Positions 35,208 through 47,140 of a stretch of DNA of 64,000 nt are shown one piece after another. A program made the translations under genes and the position numbers. The notes beneath the pieces were generated by a model, which was not told the DNA's origin, did not search any database, and saw only the letters and a list, made by a program, of their open reading frames with translations. Every line of letters begins with the position of its first letter. Within the stretch, counting starts at the first letter, position 1. Origin of the DNA: Thalassia testudinum (taxonomy: Eukaryota > Streptophyta > Magnoliopsida > Alismatales > Hydrocharitaceae); contig JAZHRO010000002.1 in assembly GCA_037157565.1 (NCBI GenBank), positions 79,472,001-79,536,000 of the forward strand, given 5' to 3'.

Positions 35208-35891
35208 TCGTGCATGCCGTAGTCTCCGCTACGTCTATCTGAGACCTCAGAGTGGTTGACTGGGTGTAGGACTACCATGAGGGACTTTCCTGGCCAGGAG
35301 AGCATCACGTGTACCTTGTACAATACGGAAAAGACTGCAATCAAGATCGTTCTCACGAGGAACATGCGAGATCAAGAAAGAAATCTGAAAGTAAACCAAT
35401 GGGGTGAAAAGAAATTACTTGTAAAATAAATAACTGGAAAAGATAAATTTACCTGCTAGCTTTCACTGCTTTAGATAATCTGGTTACCACTCTACTCAGC
35501 ATTCGTTGACTCTATTTTTACATAACCCTTCACAGGTCCAGGTGTTGAGCAGCCCGAGTTACCGGCTACAGAGAGTGCTAGGCCCAGTCGAGCCCAGGAG
35601 TAGATTTCTTACTATTGTTGTACTCTCTTTCTGTTAGAGAGTTTCAGACTATTGTTACACTTTCTATTACTGTACTTTTATTCTACTTTCCTGTTGTTGT
35701 GGTGGTATGTATTGACTAGCAGCTTTTACTTCATTTACTGTTTGTACGCTTTTACTGTTAGTTACTTTGCATGGTGAATGTGGTTTATTTTCTTGCTTTT
35801 CGGTTATTTCTTGTTGAACGACTGCGTCATGGGATTAGTCGAGTCGAACCAGTCTCGGGTCCCATAGGGATTCGGGAACCGGGTCGTAACA
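35208..35891 (+). mobile_element. 5' LTR of element A, right part
   Basis: It resumes LTR A after the family-B solo LTR and ends GGGTCGTAACA at 35891, directly before the primer-binding site. Its final 250 bp match the end of the 3' LTR (44830-45075). Confidence 0.88.
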
Positions 35892-35894
35892 AGA

Positions 35895-35905
35895 TGTATC
35901 AGAGC
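35895..35905 (+). promoter_or_regulatory. Primer-binding site of element A (initiator-Met tRNA)
   Basis: TGTATCAGAGC follows the LTR end by three bases. It matches the initiator-Met site TGGTATCAGAGC except for one missing G. Element C has TGGTATCAGAGT at the same place. Confidence 0.8.
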
Positions 35906-36069
35906 AAGGTTGTCCCGAGAAATGAACCAACTAGCTTAAGAATAACCAATTCACGTGTAACTAGGGTAACCACCACAACGCACCGCTTGACATATGCTCT
36001 GAGTTCCTTTCATTGAAATACGTTAGAGTTGACTTCTTTTATTCTGTCTTCCACACCTCCTTGCAGTAG

Positions 36070-37300
36070 ATGCCTCATCGTGTTCTCGAGGCAGGCCGCG
36101 GACGCGGTCGTGGACGAGGTCTGAGGGGTGGACATGTCAGGTCCGAGGTGCCAGTTGACCCGCCACTTCTCCCAGGCGTTTAGGTCTAGGACCTCGCTCA
36201 ACTGATCAGGGATATAGTATGAGAGGAGCTCCACCCGCCTCCACGGGTGCCTCTCCTTGAGGATGTGGAGGGGGAGTCCTCTGTGGGACTGAAAGACCGA
36301 TGCAGCGCTAGATGAGTAGGAGGGGGAGGGGGTGGTCCTCCACCACCTCCACCGCACTCTGTCACTTCTGAGCATGAGCCCTCCCTGCTTGGAGGCATTC
36401 CCGTTTCCCCATTGCAGCTGCACCATGAGCTTTTCGGACAGTTTTGGAAGCTGAAGCCCCCCTCCTTCAAGGGGGATGAGGACCCGTCCAAGACAGAGGA
36501 CTGGCTGGAGCAGATAGAGAAGGTGTTTGACACTCTTCGCCCCCTTGCGGAGTGCCGCATGGCCTTTTCCACGTACCAGCTAGAGAGTGCAGCACACAGG
36601 TGGTGGAGGGCAGTCAGAGGCTAAGAGAGGGGAGAGTTGATGTGGGACCAGTTCGTGACCCTCTTCTGTGAGCAGTACTTCCCGCAGACTTGGTAGGACC
36701 AGAGGAGGCGGGAGTTCCACACTCTCCACCAAGGGACGATGACTATTAGCGCGTATCGCACGCGCTCCCTGGAGCTGTCACGTTTTGCTGCGACGGCTGT
36801 AGCTACGGAGGAGCGCTTGTGGAGGTTCACTGAGGGGCTCCGGCCTGCCATTCGGGGGTACGTCAAGCCCCTGAAGCTGCCTACCTTCTTGAGAGTGGTG
36901 GAGGCAGCCATGACGTACGAGGAGACTAACCGGACCGCGTGAGACACCGACAGCGGACGAAAGAGGCCCTACCAGCCAGAGTACTCACAGGGCTGATGAG
37001 AGAGGAGGCACACAGCACCCGCGGGAGAGTCGTCTCATTTTGCGGGGCCGTCAGTGGCCAATGGGGGCTCCTGACAGGGGCCAGCTGTCAGCACTAGACC
37101 CCCGCCCAGCCATCAACAGGGACCTACCGAGGGAGGGAATCGAGTCCCCCTCTGCTGCCAGTGTGGCCAGCTGGGCCACATCAGGAGGAACTGCCCATCT
37201 AGGGTTGGAGTACAGTAGATGCTCCCTACATCGAGCGTTGGAGGCCGAGCAGGTGGTCATGGTCCCTAGGCGCGTGGGGGAGGGCAGCGATCATGGGGAG
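36070..37300 (+). pseudogene. Element A gag, interrupted by solo LTR B'
   Basis: The ATG at 36070 starts an Arg/Gly-rich N-terminus (GRGRGRGRG) shared with element C, where the start is at 52871. The gag core at 36412-36624 includes LKPPSFKGDEDPSKTEDWLE and YQLESAAHRWW, and 36739-36942 includes FTEGLRPAIRGYVK. A CCHC knuckle (CCQCGQLGHIRRNC) lies at 37153-37194. This is a Tekay/Del-type Gag, which packages element RNA. There are several stops (a TAG at 36181 is shared with element C) and frame changes. The frame breaks off at the solo LTR at 37301 and resumes at 39973. Confidence 0.85.
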
Positions 37301-39967
37301 TGTAACGACCCAGTTCCCGAGTCCCTACGAGACACGAGAACCGGACTGACTCGACTAGTCCCAAGACCTAGTCGTCCAATGAGGAAGTAACCAAAAGAGC
37401 AGTAAAATAAATCACATTCAGCATGAATATAACTAACAGTAAGAAAGTACATCAGTAAGGAAAGAAACTACTACAGTATATACCACCACAACAGTAGAAC
37501 AACATTTATCATATAACATGAATTGCAGGTAAAGAAAAGTACAGCGGAAACAAGAACTACTCACTATAACGGAAACAAAGAGGTACAAAAGACAGTAGTA
37601 ACTCTACTGGACCCTACTCGCCCCAGCGTCCTCTGCAGCCGCTGACCCTGGCTGCTCAACACCTGGTCCTGGAAAAGGTAACGAGTGTAACATGTCAGCA
37701 AAACGCTGAGTAGAGTGGCAACTAAAACTAAAGACAACAGTAAAGTGTACAGTAGCTGTTATGTTCTATTACTTTATTTATTCACATTTTTCAATTGTCT
37801 CACTATTTCATTTATTCCCCAGATCTTTTTCTTGATCTCGAATGTTCCTCGTGGGAACGATCTTGATTGCAGTCTTTTCCAAAAAGTAGAAGTAGCACGT
37901 GGTGCTCTCCTGGCCGGGAGAGTCCCCCGTGGTGATCCTACCCTCAGTCAACCACCCCAAGGTCATTGACAGACGTAACGGTGACTACGGCACGCGCGAT
38001 AAACGCACAGGTAGCTAACCCGTACTGGCACGCGGTCAGTCGTTTCCGTTAACGGGTGCGCCCAAAGCACAGCACGGAACCAGTCCAGGGCAGAGCCCTC
38101 TCAATAACAGGGGTCCAACCCTCCACAGTAACCAAACCGGGGCCTTGCCCCTCTACAGTCCGCGCACCCTCGCCTGACTACCCTAGTTTGCCCCAGCGGG
38201 CCTAACAAGTCAGTGTGGGAGGCTAGCAGAACCCCGGGGCCCGTGGGGTAGCTAGTACCTCCCTACACTAGTAGCTCTCCTCGGTACTACGTACGCGAGG
38301 GCCAGCAAGTCGGTACAGAGTGGCCAGTCCTAACCCCGGGTCCCTGGGGCGGCTGGCTCCGCTCTGCACTAAACAGGGGGACAGTCGCTCTCCTTGGTAC
38401 TCCGTACTCAAGGGCCAGCTCACTTCCCCAATACTATTCCATTCACTTTCCAGGAGTTCTACTCCTACTTCCCCGTAGGGTTCCATCCTTTTTACTCAAA
38501 CATCCAGGTTTCACTTGCCAGTTTCACATTCTTAGATTCCATGTTCTCAACCATGTTATTTATTCACAACAGGCAGCTGTTAATTCAAATTACAGGCAGC
38601 TTTATATCTCTTCCCATTTTCCAAGACTGCAGTATTATACATTCCACTAGTTTTCCCATCCTAGGATTCATGCCATATCCTAGGATCTATCATACAATCT
38701 AATTTTCCAGTCCTAGGATTCATGCAACACCTAGGAGCGATCATTCCATCTATTTCTCATTCCTAGGATTCATGCAATGTCCTAGGTTCTATTTATGGTT
38801 CCATAATTTAATAGATTTTATTAACAACTTAAAGCCACCCTACCAGGTACAACGGGAGTAATGGGGGCGTGATCGGGAATCCCGCGTGCCTCCGCGACTC
38901 CCAAGACTGCAACTGAATGAGGTCCTATCACAAGGATCAAACACAAGGAGAGTCTCAAAACAGTGTATAGCTACTGTAGACGGGTAGAGGAATTAATTCT
39001 GAAAAGAACGCAACTCGAATCGCGGAAAACGGAACTCGAACGGGCCCTAAACAGGTCAAAAACGACAAAACTGTGCAAAATCAAACGTCTGGAACTTCTT
39101 CCAGACGTCTTAAAAAGGTGGATCAGGGAATTACCTGTTCAGCGTGGTTTCCCGGACGTCCAGAAGTCTGCGGGGACGTCTAGCCTAGCTCTTAGACGTC
39201 CGATGGTTACCCCGGACATCTGGAGGTCGCTCCCGCCGTCTGGTACAACAGCCAGACGTCTGATTCGCGTTGGATGGCGAATCACCGAGCCTGCGCACAC
39301 CCATCTCCCTCCCTCAGTACGGTCAGTCGACAGAAAGGAAGAAGAAGAAGGAAACTCACCTTTCAGACGACTGGAAGATCTACCAGACGTCACCCTCGCC
39401 ATCTGGCTATCAACCCAGACGTCTAATTCTGGAAATTTTTCCCAGAACAGGGAACCACCCGGCTTCCGCTCGCGACGCCGCCCGCGTCGCACCTCGCGCG
39501 CCTACTGCTCAGACCACAGCAGTCCCCCCTCCGCGTCGCTCCGCGCCCCCTACGCTCTCCGCCGGCCGGCCCTAGCAGCCCCGGCGAGCTCGCCCGCACG
39601 GCAGAGCGCCGCTCTCGCACGCAGCACCTCCTCCGCGCTCACTGCGGCCGCCGCTGCCGCCCTCGCGCTCACTCTCGCGCTCTGGCTGAAGGAGAAGAGA
39701 AAGGAGACGGTGGTGACGGAGTGATGGGAGGCGTGCCCTTTTAAGGCCGTGCGGAGAGGAGAGAGAAGGATTCGCGGCAGGGGAATCTGCAGCCGCAGGA
39801 GGAAGGAAAGGCGAATATGCGGTCTACGCGCTCAGGCACGCAGACGACTCGCGCGTGTCAAAATTAACGGATTTCCAGACGTCTGGAAACGATCCCAGAC
39901 GTCTGGTCAGACGTCTGGACCACCTCCCAGATGTCTTAAAATACGTCTGGGGCACGCGTTCGTTACA
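37301..39967 (-). mobile_element. Solo LTR of family B, inverted, inserted in element A gag
   Basis: Read on the minus strand it starts TGTAACGAACGCGTG (at 39967) and ends TGGGTCGTTACA (at 37301). GGGAG flanks it exactly (37296-37300 and 39968-39972). Its 2667 bp match the plus-strand copy at 32538-35207 along the full length, by eye at roughly 85-90 percent near the start and higher at the end. Two separate insertions of one family into one element are the simplest reading, since each has its own target duplication. Confidence 0.92.
39080..39950. promoter_or_regulatory. C-box palindrome arrays in the inverted LTR B'
   Basis: Two blocks, about 39080-39430 and 39873-39950, mirror those of the plus-strand copy. 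Most cores are intact GACGTC; several have become GATGTC or GACATC, consistent with loss of a methylated CpG. Confidence 0.6.
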
Positions 39968-39972
39968 GGGAG

Positions 39973-40750
39973 GGTACCGACCAGCGGCTACTTGCCCGAC
40001 TCAAAGTGTGGCTGCTTCTTCTGCACTGAGAGCGGAGGGGCGCATCAACGCCCTGACACACAGAGACGCCAAGGCATCCAGTTCAATGGTGGCAGGTATG
40101 GTTACCATTTCCAGTAGATTAGTTTACGTGCTTTTTGATTCTGGCGCCACACACTCTTTTGTTGCTGTGAGTTTTGCTGTCAAGTTGGGACAGGACTGTG
40201 TGTTGTTAAAGGATCCGTTGTGATCAGAGGCCCAGGTGGCCAACTGTTTGTAGTTGAGGAGGTCTACACAGACTGTGAGGTCGGTATTAGGGGATAGAGC
40301 CTCCTCGCTGACCTGATTGTGATACCGATGGAGGTTTTTGGCGTGATTCTGGGGATGGATTAGCTGTCCGCTTACCACACATTGGTGGACTGTTTCGGGA
40401 GGAAGATCTTCTTCTCCATACCGGAGATGCCTTCCTTTGAGTTTCATGGACAGTCGGTGGACAGAGGTTTCAGGTGCATATCTACGCTTCGGGTAGCGAG
40501 ACTTTGAGCCAGGGGTGTGAGGGCTTTCTAGCCTGTGTGGTGGCAGAGCCCAGACCTGCGACAAACTTTCAGAGCATTCCAATGGTTAGTGAGTACTCTG
40601 ACATGTTTCCAGAGGAGCTGCCAGGACTACCGCCTGAGCGTGAGATCGAGTTTGAGATCTCACTGGTACTAGGGACTAGCCCCATTTCTACTGTATCGTA
40701 CCGGATGGCACCACTTGGGCTGCGAGACTCAAGTCACAACTACAGGACCT
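39973..40750 (+). pseudogene. Element A gag end and aspartic protease
   Basis: After the solo LTR the frame continues with RINALTHRDA (near 40033). The retropepsin box DSGA (in YVLFDSGATHSFVA) is at 40137-40148 and intact. This enzyme would cleave the Gag-Pol polyprotein. Downstream, across frameshifts, lie a VILGMDW-like second motif near 40350 and a FPEELPGLPPEREIEFEI stretch (40607-40660) that leads into RT. Stops after 40220 make it non-functional. Confidence 0.8.
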
Positions 40751-41420
40751 ATTGGAGAAGGGCTTTGTGAGGCCCAGTGCGTCCCCGTGGGGAGCCTCTG
40801 TGTTGTTTGTGAAGAAGAAGGATGGTACCCTGCGACTTTGTGTTGACTACAGACAGCAGAATAGGGTCATCATGAAGAACAAGTATCGTTGCCAAGGATT
40901 GATGATCTCTTTGACCAGTTGCGAAGTGCTACGTTATTCTCCAAGATAGATCTGAGGTCAGGTTACCACCAGTTGAGGATCAGGGAGACCGACGTCTCCA
41001 AGACAGCTTTCTGCACGCGATAAGGACACTACGAGTTTTTGGTCATGCCATTTGGGCTGACCGACGCCCCCGCTGCCTTTATGGATTTGATGAACCGGGT
41101 TTTCAGACCGTATCTGGATTAGTTTGTAATGGTATTTATCGACGACGTGCTCGTTTACTCGCGGGATCAAGCACAGCATGGACAACACCTACGGATGATT
41201 CTAGACACTTTGAGACGACGCAGGCTGTATGCTAAGTATAGCAAGTGCGAGTTTTGGTTGAGGCAGGTGACCTTCTTGGGCCATGTAATCTCAAGGGACG
41301 GTTTGGCTGTGGATCCAGCCAAGGTTGAGACCGTACTCAGGTGAGAGAGGCCACGTACAAAGACAGAGATATGTAGCTTCTTGGGACTGGCAGGTTACTA
41401 CCGGCGGTTTATCAAGGGGT
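40751..41420 (+). pseudogene. Element A reverse transcriptase
   Basis: [20 protein letters not shown] begins the fingers at about 40757. A frameshift near 40895 interrupts it. The catalytic box FIDD is at 41135-41146 in [13 protein letters not shown]. The thumb continues with [19 protein letters not shown] (41275-41335). The domain order and sequence fit Ty3/gypsy chromoviruses of the Tekay/Del type. Stops at several points show it is dead. Confidence 0.85.
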
Positions 41421-41945
41421 TTCTCGTAGATTACGCGTCCTATGACTCAGTTGACCCGGAAGGACGTGCCCTTTGCTTGGACAGATGCTTGTGATGCGTG
41501 TTTTCAAGAGTTGAAGGAGAGACTGACTTCAGCTCCTGTGCTTACCATCTCAGACAGTAGTGGCGATTTTGTGGTCTACACAAACGCTTCGTTGCAGGGG
41601 TTAGGGGGTGTGCTCATGCAGCGGGGTCACATTGTCACTTATGCTTCGCGGCAACTAAATCCCCATGAGCATAGCTACCCTACCCATGACTTAGAGCTGG
41701 CAGCTGTTGTCTTCGCACTGAAGACATGGAGGCACTACCTTTACGGTGAGACCTTTGAGATTTTCACAGATCATAAGAGCCTCAGATACTTGATTGATCA
41801 GAAGGAGCTTAACATGAGATAGAGACGTTGGTTAGAGCTCCTGAAGGACTGACTGCAGCATCTCCTACCATCCGAGGAAGGCCAACGTGGTGGCTGATGC
41901 CTTGAACCGGAAGGCGCCCGCCCACTTGGCTAGTTTACAAGCTCA
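41421..41945 (+). pseudogene. Element A RNase H
   Basis: The frame 41442-41822 carries the RNase H domain, including [20 protein letters not shown] and [11 protein letters not shown]. The first catalytic Asp is Asn here (AAC at 41583-41585, in YTNASL); element C keeps Asp at the matching site (55704-55706). A VVADALNRK tail lies at about 41887. Confidence 0.85.
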
Positions 41946-43500
41946 GAGTTGGAGACTTATGGAGGAGTTGGGCAGCTGGCGACCCCGAGTGTCACAGGGG
42001 TATTGTGGGGCAGTGACGGTTACACGACAGATGAGACCAGAGCTGATAGGCCGCAAGATCACAGGACAGATGACAGATCCGTACCTACAGTCGTTGCGAG
42101 ACAAAGTGCTGTCAGGGGACCTAGGAGACTTCTCTTTTACAGACGAGGTGCTGCGTATGAGGGGCGTTTGTGTGTTCCCAAGGACGAGGAGTTGTTGAGG
42201 GAGCTCTTGACGGAGGCGCACAGGTCCAGGTTCATCATACATCCCAGGAACACAAAGATGTATCATGATCTGAGACGTGACTTTTGGTGGAGAGGGATGA
42301 AGCGGGATGTGGGTGAGTTTGTACAATAATGTTTGGTGTGCTAGCAGGTGAAGGCCGAGCATCAGAGTCCTACAGGGCCATTGCAGCCACTTCCTGTGCC
42401 AGAGTGGAAGTGGGAGAGCATCACCATGGACTTGGTGGTAGGTCTACCCGTTACCCAGTGAGGACACAACGCAGTCTGGGTGATAGTGGACAGGTTGATG
42501 AAGACGGCATGTCTCCTGCCGATCCGAGTCACTTTGGGACCAACACAGTTGGCAGAGAGGTACATTCGTGATGTGGTACGCATGCATTGAGTTCCACGTG
42601 AGATTGTATCCGACCGGGATACCCGTTTTACTTCCCAGTTTTGGGTTGAGTTTCAGCAGGTTTTGAGGACACGGTTGAGGTTCAGTACCGTGTACCACCC
42701 CCAGACGGATGGACAGTCAAAGTGCACTATACAGATACTTGAGGACCTTTTGTGTGCCTGTGTACTAAACTGGAGAGGCTCCTAGGAGAAGCACTTACCC
42801 CTGGCAGAGTTTGCATATAATAATAGTTATCACTCGAGCATCGGCAAGGCACCTTACGAGGCTCTATACGAACGGAGGTGTACTGCGCCCCTGAGTTGGG
42901 TTGAGGTGGGGACAAAGTGGGAGGTTGGCCTCAGGTTGATCCGGCAGAGTCAAGAGGTGATAGAGCAGATCCATAGACGACTCCGCACTATCAGGAGCAG
43001 GCAGAAGATTTATGCTGACCGAAAATGCAGAGGTGTGGTTTGAGGTTGGGGATCACGTCTTTCTTCATGTTTCGCCCACGAAGGGCCTGCAGCATTTTTG
43101 TGTGAAGGGGAAGCTTGCACAGAGGTTTGTGGGGCCCTTTGAGGTCCTGGAACGGGTAGGACCCATTGCTTACCGGCTTGCCCTTCCTCCCCAGCTTTCT
43201 GGTGTACACAACATGTTCACGTGTCCAACCTCAAGAAGTACATCGCCAATCCCAGTCACGTTCTGAGCCATGAGAGTGTTAAGGTGGATGACAACCTGAC
43301 CTATCCCGAGAGACCAATGCAGATACTAGACAGAGCCATCCGGAGTTTGAGATGAAAGTAGGTACCCCTGGTGAAGGTTTTGTGGAGGAGCCAGCGGTAC
43401 GAGGAGGCTACTTGGGAGCTTGAGGCGACGATGCGAGAGCGGTACCCGGAGCTTTTTGAGGGTACGCCTTTTAGAACTGACTTTAGTCCTCTTTAAGTTT
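41946..43500 (+). pseudogene. Element A integrase with degraded chromodomain
   Basis: The zinc-binding HHCC part is read near 42215-42345 (HRSRFIIHPRNTKMYHDLRR). The core has a MDLVVGLP stretch near 42427 and YHPQTDGQSK near 42697-42722. The catalytic Glu after GQS is Lys here. AEFAYNNSYHSSIGKAPYEA lies near 42808. The C-terminus has FEVLERVGPIAYRLALP (about 43140-43190), then VPLVKVLWRSQRYEEATWE at about 43359-43420, a chromodomain-like tail. Such tails steer chromovirus integration to heterochromatin. TAG stops at 42342 and 42783 are shared with element C. Confidence 0.85.
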
Positions 43501-43579
43501 GTTGTGCACTTTATTTTCCTTTTCTGCACCCTAGCTAGCTCAAGTTTTTGGGACGAAACTTCCTTTAAGTTTGTTATGA

Positions 43580-45075
43580 TGTAAAGACCCATTCTGATTT
43601 GAGTCTTTTAAGACGTCTGGATTGTCAGACAGACGTTTGGAAATTGAAAAATCTGTACGTGCAGTTGGTTCTGTGTGCAGTTAGCGCACAAGCCCTTTTC
43701 CTTCTCTCTCTCTTCTTCTCCTTTTTCCCCTGTCAAACCCTAACCCCACACCTATAAGAAGCACCCCCCTTCCTCTCCTCTCCACTCCACCACCACCACC
43801 TTACTCCCCACTCCACTGCCATGAGTGAGGCACGCGAGAGAGAGGGAGCGAGAGTGAGGAGGAGGAGAGGGAGTGAGGAGGAGGAGAAGGCCAAGGTTGC
43901 AAGCTCGTGGAGGCTCGCAGGAGTGTTGCACGGCCGCTGCGGCGCATGCGGTAGGAGGAGAGTGTCGATGCGTCGACCCCGACCTCATGTAGCTGTCAGA
44001 GCTGCAGCGGAGCAGGAGCCGCGACGGAGCACGGCGAAAGAAGCGGGAGCGCAGTCTGATATAGGAGCCTTTCCAGTATCAGATGTCCGGAGTGCCTTCC
44101 AGACGACGGGCTAGACGTCTGGGGACGACACCAGACATCTGAAAGTGGGTATTCGCGCAAGTACGTCTTCCTCGCGGTTATGTCCATGCAGGCTGCACCG
44201 CAGAGGTGTTTTGTTTCGCTAAAAATGGTGCGCTGCTCTGTTGTGTGCAGGAGCAGCTTTGGTTAGGCGTGCGACACGCCCTCCCACTCTTATTGGATGT
44301 CTAGACAGCTTACCAGATGACTGGAGGACTAGTCAGATGTCTGGAACTGAGTCCAGACGGTCGCGGAGGAGTCCTGGACATCTGAAGTCGTCACAGGAAC
44401 CTGAGGTGAGACTCTGCTGACATTTAAGACATCTGGACTTTATCCCAGACGTCTGATTTGGGTCTGTAGACATGTTTTTGACCCGTTTAGGGTCCAATCG
44501 GGATCCATTTTACTCGAACGAAATATCTGTGGTTTTCTTGTGAGTTCCTCTATATATTAGAAACCTTTATATACTGTTCTGAACGTTCCACTGTGATGTG
44601 TTCCTTGATATAGGACTTCGATCTATCATGTGTCTGGGGCTTGCAGAGGCACGTGACTCTGCAGTTCGAGCCCCCAGTACTCCCGGATTTTCTGGTAGAG
44701 TGGTTTCCTCCTGTTCTATTTATAAAACATGAATGCAGTAATGAAAATTAGATAATTAGAAACCTAGGATGTGACATGAATCCTAGGACGAGAAATAGTT
44801 GCATTGTTGTGTGCGTGATTGAGATTGTATTACGGTAACTTTCTGTTTCTATTACTATACTTTTGTTCTACTTTTCTGTTGTTGTGGTGGTATGTACTAA
44901 CTAGCAACTTTTACTTCCTTTACTGCTTGTACGCTTTTACTGTTAGTTACCTTGCATGGTGAATGTGGTTTATTTTCCTGCTTTTCAGTTATTTCTTATT
45001 CGACAACTAGGTCATGGGATTAGTTGAGTCGAGCCGATCTCGGGTCCTGTAGGGATTCGGGACCGGGTCGTAATA
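43580..45075 (+). mobile_element. 3' LTR of element A with a large internal deletion
   Basis: It starts TGTAAAGACCC at 43580, as in the 5' LTR. Homology runs through the TATA box (43753) and the C-box blocks (43611-43640, 44100-44150, 44285-44460) to about 44836. It then jumps to sequence that matches the last 250 bp of the 5' LTR. About 1.2 kb (the 87-bp and 120-bp repeat region) is missing. The end reads GTCGTAATA where GTCGTAACA is expected. Confidence 0.85.
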
Positions 45076-46930
45076 ATGTCCATCGCCATTAGTCCAATCA
45101 AACAAATATTTGCTCAATTTGATCATTTCAATCTGATTAAAACATAATTACATCAAAAAATCCTCATTCAATCTTAAAACTCAAACCAGATCTAATAACC
45201 AAATGAGCACAATTCAAAGCATAGGGAGGGTGATTGTGATCAGATGGAATGGATGGAATCACCCTCAAGTGAATTTGGTGCACCAATAGATTTGTAAGCC
45301 CTTGAGCTTTAGATCTATTAGTTTCCTAATGAATGGGTGAACTGCGAATTAATTTGCGAGGAAAGTCAGTAGAATGTGGATCGTAAAGTGTGAGGGAAAG
45401 AAAATGGATCAAAATGGAGGGTTGGAGTTGCCTCTTTGATCTGAATTGATCAAAGAGGTCTAATTGAGGGAGACGACAACTAAACTATTCTATGCCTAAA
45501 TCTAACAATCAGCGATCAATCATCTGCCTATTTCTACTCCTAACTCATCTAGAAAGCATTAAACTATACTAAGAAAGTAGTAAACCTAGTCTAACAGAAG
45601 AATGGGACCTGTGGGTTTCCACCCAACGGATGGAGAGGATGAACTGAGGAAGGGGACTCCGGCGGAGTGAAAGCCCACTAGTGAAGCTCTGGGTCATCCT
45701 GGGGTGCTACGAGGTCCTTAGCAGCGAGGAAGATCGGAGAAGGTGGTCTCCACTACCGAAGCAATGGAGTAGAGGCAGAGTGAGAAGGAGAGTCTAGAGG
45801 GACGAAGGTGCTCAGCTCGAGAGGTGTAGGTGGGGAGCTGATTATCTCACACGCAAGCTCAGGGAATAACTTAAGTAGGTGTGCTAGTGATTGTGGTCAT
45901 CGAAGATTAGCTAGAGTTAGGGCAGACGGTGGGATGAGATTGAGAGAAGCGTGGGAATGTCCAAATTGGAAATGCATTGTTGGATGAGATCTAGGATGGG
46001 AGGTGAAGCTATGCGCAAAGGCACACGAACAACAATGATAGATCGACCCTTGGATCAAAAGTGCATGGAATGAATGGCTATGGAGGCATGTGTTCTTCGC
46101 GTTGCTTCACGATGAACAGTATCAAGCGTAATGGTGCTTTTGCAAGGAAGCCCAAAGTGGATGAAATGGTGGAAAAATTGCATAGAGGTCCATAAGTGGC
46201 TAAAAAGGATGACAGCGTGGTCCTTGGCATTTGCACAAAGGTCCTTGGCATGTTTTTAGGTGAATAGAATGTGAAAGATGAAGGACCTATTTGTAATCTA
46301 TTAAATGAAGGGTCTTATTGATGTTCAAATGCGACCAAATTTTTATTGAAGTTTAATTGAACATGTAGGAATATGATTTCAATTTCAATTTGATCTTTTG
46401 GGCACAAAAATATGTTCAATTTGCATTTGGATCATTAAATTATAATGGTGAATAGAATATCTCATTAATTGATCTAATTATACGTTTTTAACCCAAATTT
46501 GATATTTTATGTCATTTTCCTTACTTCTCACACTTAACTCATTTCTTGTATTAATTATATAGTGTTTAACATAATTTCTAACTTAACTTGGATATTTTAG
46601 TTATGATGAATCATACCTCATGAGAGGGTCACCAAAACTTTTGGAGACGAATTTTCCATCCTCACAACTCAAGCAATAGAAAATTAGTCACAATAGATTA
46701 GACACAAACACACTGATGACATGACATAAAATTTTTTAGGGACATTATCCCATCTTTACAACTTTTGAGGCTGAAAATAATTATCCTTAATTACCTTTTG
46801 GAGATGACCTTATTTGTAGATATGACGTTATCCAAATATCCCTTTTACTTTTCTATAATAACTAACCATGCAATAATTTAGCAAATTATTCTTTGACATA
46901 ATACATCACTTTTATTAAATTTTAAATATA
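45076..46930. other. Unassigned sequence between element A and the gene-fragment cluster
   Basis: No protein family was recognised. 45600-46150 is purine-rich on the plus strand (GAGG/GGAG words) and 46300-46930 is AT-rich. It may be untranslated or LTR sequence of another element, but no matching copy is in the window. Confidence 0.35.
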
Positions 46931-46936
46931 AAGTAC

Positions 46937-47140
46937 ATGTTACACAAATTTGAGAACTCTAAGTTGCCTCAATTTATTGGCCTCTTCAAAATCAAGTACA
47001 AGCATTCCCACCTTAGGGTATACAATGAAAATGGAAAAAAAATACAATATAAAAGTAAGATACATGTTCCTCATCTAGTTGAGAATATGAATATTCAAAG
47101 GAATTTTTGTCCTTCAGCATTTGAACTATTTTCTTGTTAG
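46937..47140 (+). other. Small ORF, unrecognised
   Basis: A 67-codon frame, Lys- and His-rich (contains FKIKYKHSHLRVYNENGKK), with no recognised domain. Length and context (AT-rich, next to gene fragments) leave it doubtful. It could be another captured exon. Confidence 0.2.

Noticed and set aside
38963..39724. 253-codon plus-strand ORF
   Set aside because: Antisense frame of the inverted solo LTR B', matching the minus-strand frame in the other copy; LTR sequence, not a gene.
30495..45080. Target duplication of element A
   Set aside because: Flanks read ATTCC on the left and ATGTC on the right; three of five match, too weak to call after this much decay.
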